From: Thermoguttaceae bacterium
GTDB taxonomy: Bacteria; Planctomycetota; Planctomycetia; Pirellulales; Thermoguttaceae
Length of the DNA: 64,000 nt
Direction of reading: 5' to 3'
Assembly: GCA_017441605.1 (NCBI GenBank)
Contig: JAFRXD010000067.1
Coordinates: 1-64,000, forward strand
Shown: positions 63,364-64,000 of the stretch, piece by piece
Position numbering within the stretch: the first letter of the stretch is position 1
How the letters are laid out: each line of letters begins with the position of its first letter
Translations under genes and position numbers: made by a program
The notes under the pieces: model-generated
What the model saw: only the letters and a program-made list of their open reading frames with translations
What the model was told of the DNA's origin: nothing
Database searches by the model: none

Positions 63364-63390
63364 TTGTCAACGCGGGGAACGGGATATAAT
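63364..63390 (+). promoter_or_regulatory. Possible promoter of rex
   Basis: TTGTCA and TATAAT on the plus strand with a short 15 bp spacer, 73 bp before the rex ATG. No clear Rex operator (TTGTGAAA-type palindrome) was found here. Confidence 0.45.
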
Positions 63391-63462
63391 AGCGCATTGT
63401 TCGACGCGCGGAGCGACGCGGTTCCGGCGGCGAACGGCAACGCGAGCGACCCGAAAAAGGCG

Positions 63463-64000
63463 ATGATCACCCCCAAGAATTTGCCCGCGCCGAGCATTCG
63501 GCGCCTCCCGAGCTACCTCCGCCTCCTAGAAGCGGCGAAGGCGAGGGGGGAGCGCGTCGTTTCGTGCACGCGCATCGCGGAGGAGCTTGGCAGGTTGAGC
63601 GTGCAGGTTCGCAAAGACCTCGCGGTTACGGGAGTGGCGGGTCGTCCGAAAGTCGGTTACCGGGTCGACGAGCTGATCGAGGCGATTCAGGCGTTTCTCG
63701 GCTGGAATCGCAAGACGAACGCGTTTCTGGTCGGGTGCGGGAATCTTGGCTCGGCGATTCTGAACTACGACGGATTCGCGGCGCGCGGGCTCAATATCGT
63801 CGGGGTCTTCGACTCGAATCCGACGATCGTGGGCAAGAAGATCAAGGGTCGCAAGGTCTTCGCGTTCGACGATATGCTCGACTGCGCGAAGGCGCTCAAA
63901 TCGCTCTACGGCGTCGAAATCGAAATGGGCGTGATCACCGTCCCGGCTCGCGCGGCGCAAACCGTCGCCAATTCGCTTATTAAGGTCGGCGTTCGCGCGA
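63463..64000 (+). CDS. rex: Redox-sensing transcriptional repressor Rex (5' part, cut by window end)
   Basis: At least 179 residues of a protein that usually has about 210-220. The N-terminal winged helix reads PAPSIRRLPSYLRLLEAAKARG and LGRLSVQVRKDLAVTG, the DNA-binding part. The Rossmann part has NAFLVGCGNLGSAILNYDGF (NADH loop) and VFDSNPTIVGKKIKGRKVF, then GVITVPARAAQTVANSLI. Rex binds DNA when NAD+ is high and lets go when NADH rises, controlling fermentation and anaerobic respiration genes. The segment between the two domains (GVAGRPKVGY) is a variant of the usual GEFGRRGVGY. The start at 63463 has GAAAAAGG upstream. Confidence 0.92.
   Translation, partial: MITPKNLPAPSIRRLPSYLRLLEAAKARGERVVSCTRIAEELGRLSVQVRKDLAVTGVAGRPKVGYRVDELIEAIQAFLGWNRKTNAFLVGCGNLGSAILNYDGFAARGLNIVGVFDSNPTIVGKKIKGRKVFAFDDMLDCAKALKSLYGVEIEMGVITVPARAAQTVANSLIKVGVRA

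Overview
The window looks like a chromosome segment of an anaerobic member of the Planctomycetota, probably a Pirellulales/Thermoguttaceae-like lineage. I infer this from a DUF1559 protein with a prepilin-type N-terminus and C-terminal H-x9-DG box, a LEPR-XLL-type export motif, two HzsA-related dihaem proteins, a Lys/Ala histone-like protein, an FGE/SUMF1-fold protein and a Rex redox repressor. DNA is GC-rich with a strong taste for GCG, CGC, GAC and TCG codons. The exception is an AT-richer patch around 46.2-48.7 kb. No rRNA, CRISPR array, integrase or intact insertion sequence was seen; one tRNA-Gly(CCC) is present.

Layout. 1-3.4 kb: tail of an unknown gene, a PAS-like protein, a PrsW-type membrane protease and a secreted phosphatase-fold/LamG protein. 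3.6-11.4 kb (minus): one long run of seven tightly spaced or overlapping genes: zinc-type solute-binding lipoprotein, helical-repeat protein, larB, tcdA, a small coiled-coil protein, an unknown protein and an SPFH-like/coiled-coil/DUF4384 protein. 11.5-13.2 kb: exported low-complexity protein and histone-like protein. 13.7-20.8 kb: HtrA-type protease, TatD, xylose-isomerase-family protein, MtaB, and a convergent serine-hydrolase/esterase fusion. 21-30 kb (plus): DUF1559 pseudopilin, TolQ/ExbB-like protein, DUF2149 protein, an exported CobN-like chelatase, an HzsA-related dihaem protein and a small membrane protein. This arrangement resembles the HmuS/U/V part of Bacteroidota haem-use operons. 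30-44 kb: TolC-like protein with a TolA-like linker, a GNAT protein, a sugar kinase-sugar transporter fusion with a LEA-like tail, protoporphyrinogen oxidase, a second HzsA-related protein with an NPCBM domain, and an SMP-30-like propeller.

44-55.4 kb is the most unusual region. Seven paralogous membrane-anchored proteins of about 310-330 residues lie head to tail on the minus strand. They are interleaved with one intact GT4 glycosyltransferase gene, two decayed copies of that gene's 5' end, and a LEPR-XLL surface protein whose C-terminus carries a caspase-like His/Cys pair. Positions of the remnants and paralogs fit two tandem ~3.2 kb units. I recognise no known family for the paralogs. 55.6-64 kb is mainly housekeeping: clpB, pheS (no pheT next to it), a CYTH protein, a Gly/Met-rich secreted protein, an FGE-fold protein, a frameshifted membrane protein, tRNA-Gly and the 5' part of rex.

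All calls are from reading translations and motifs by eye; no database search was run.
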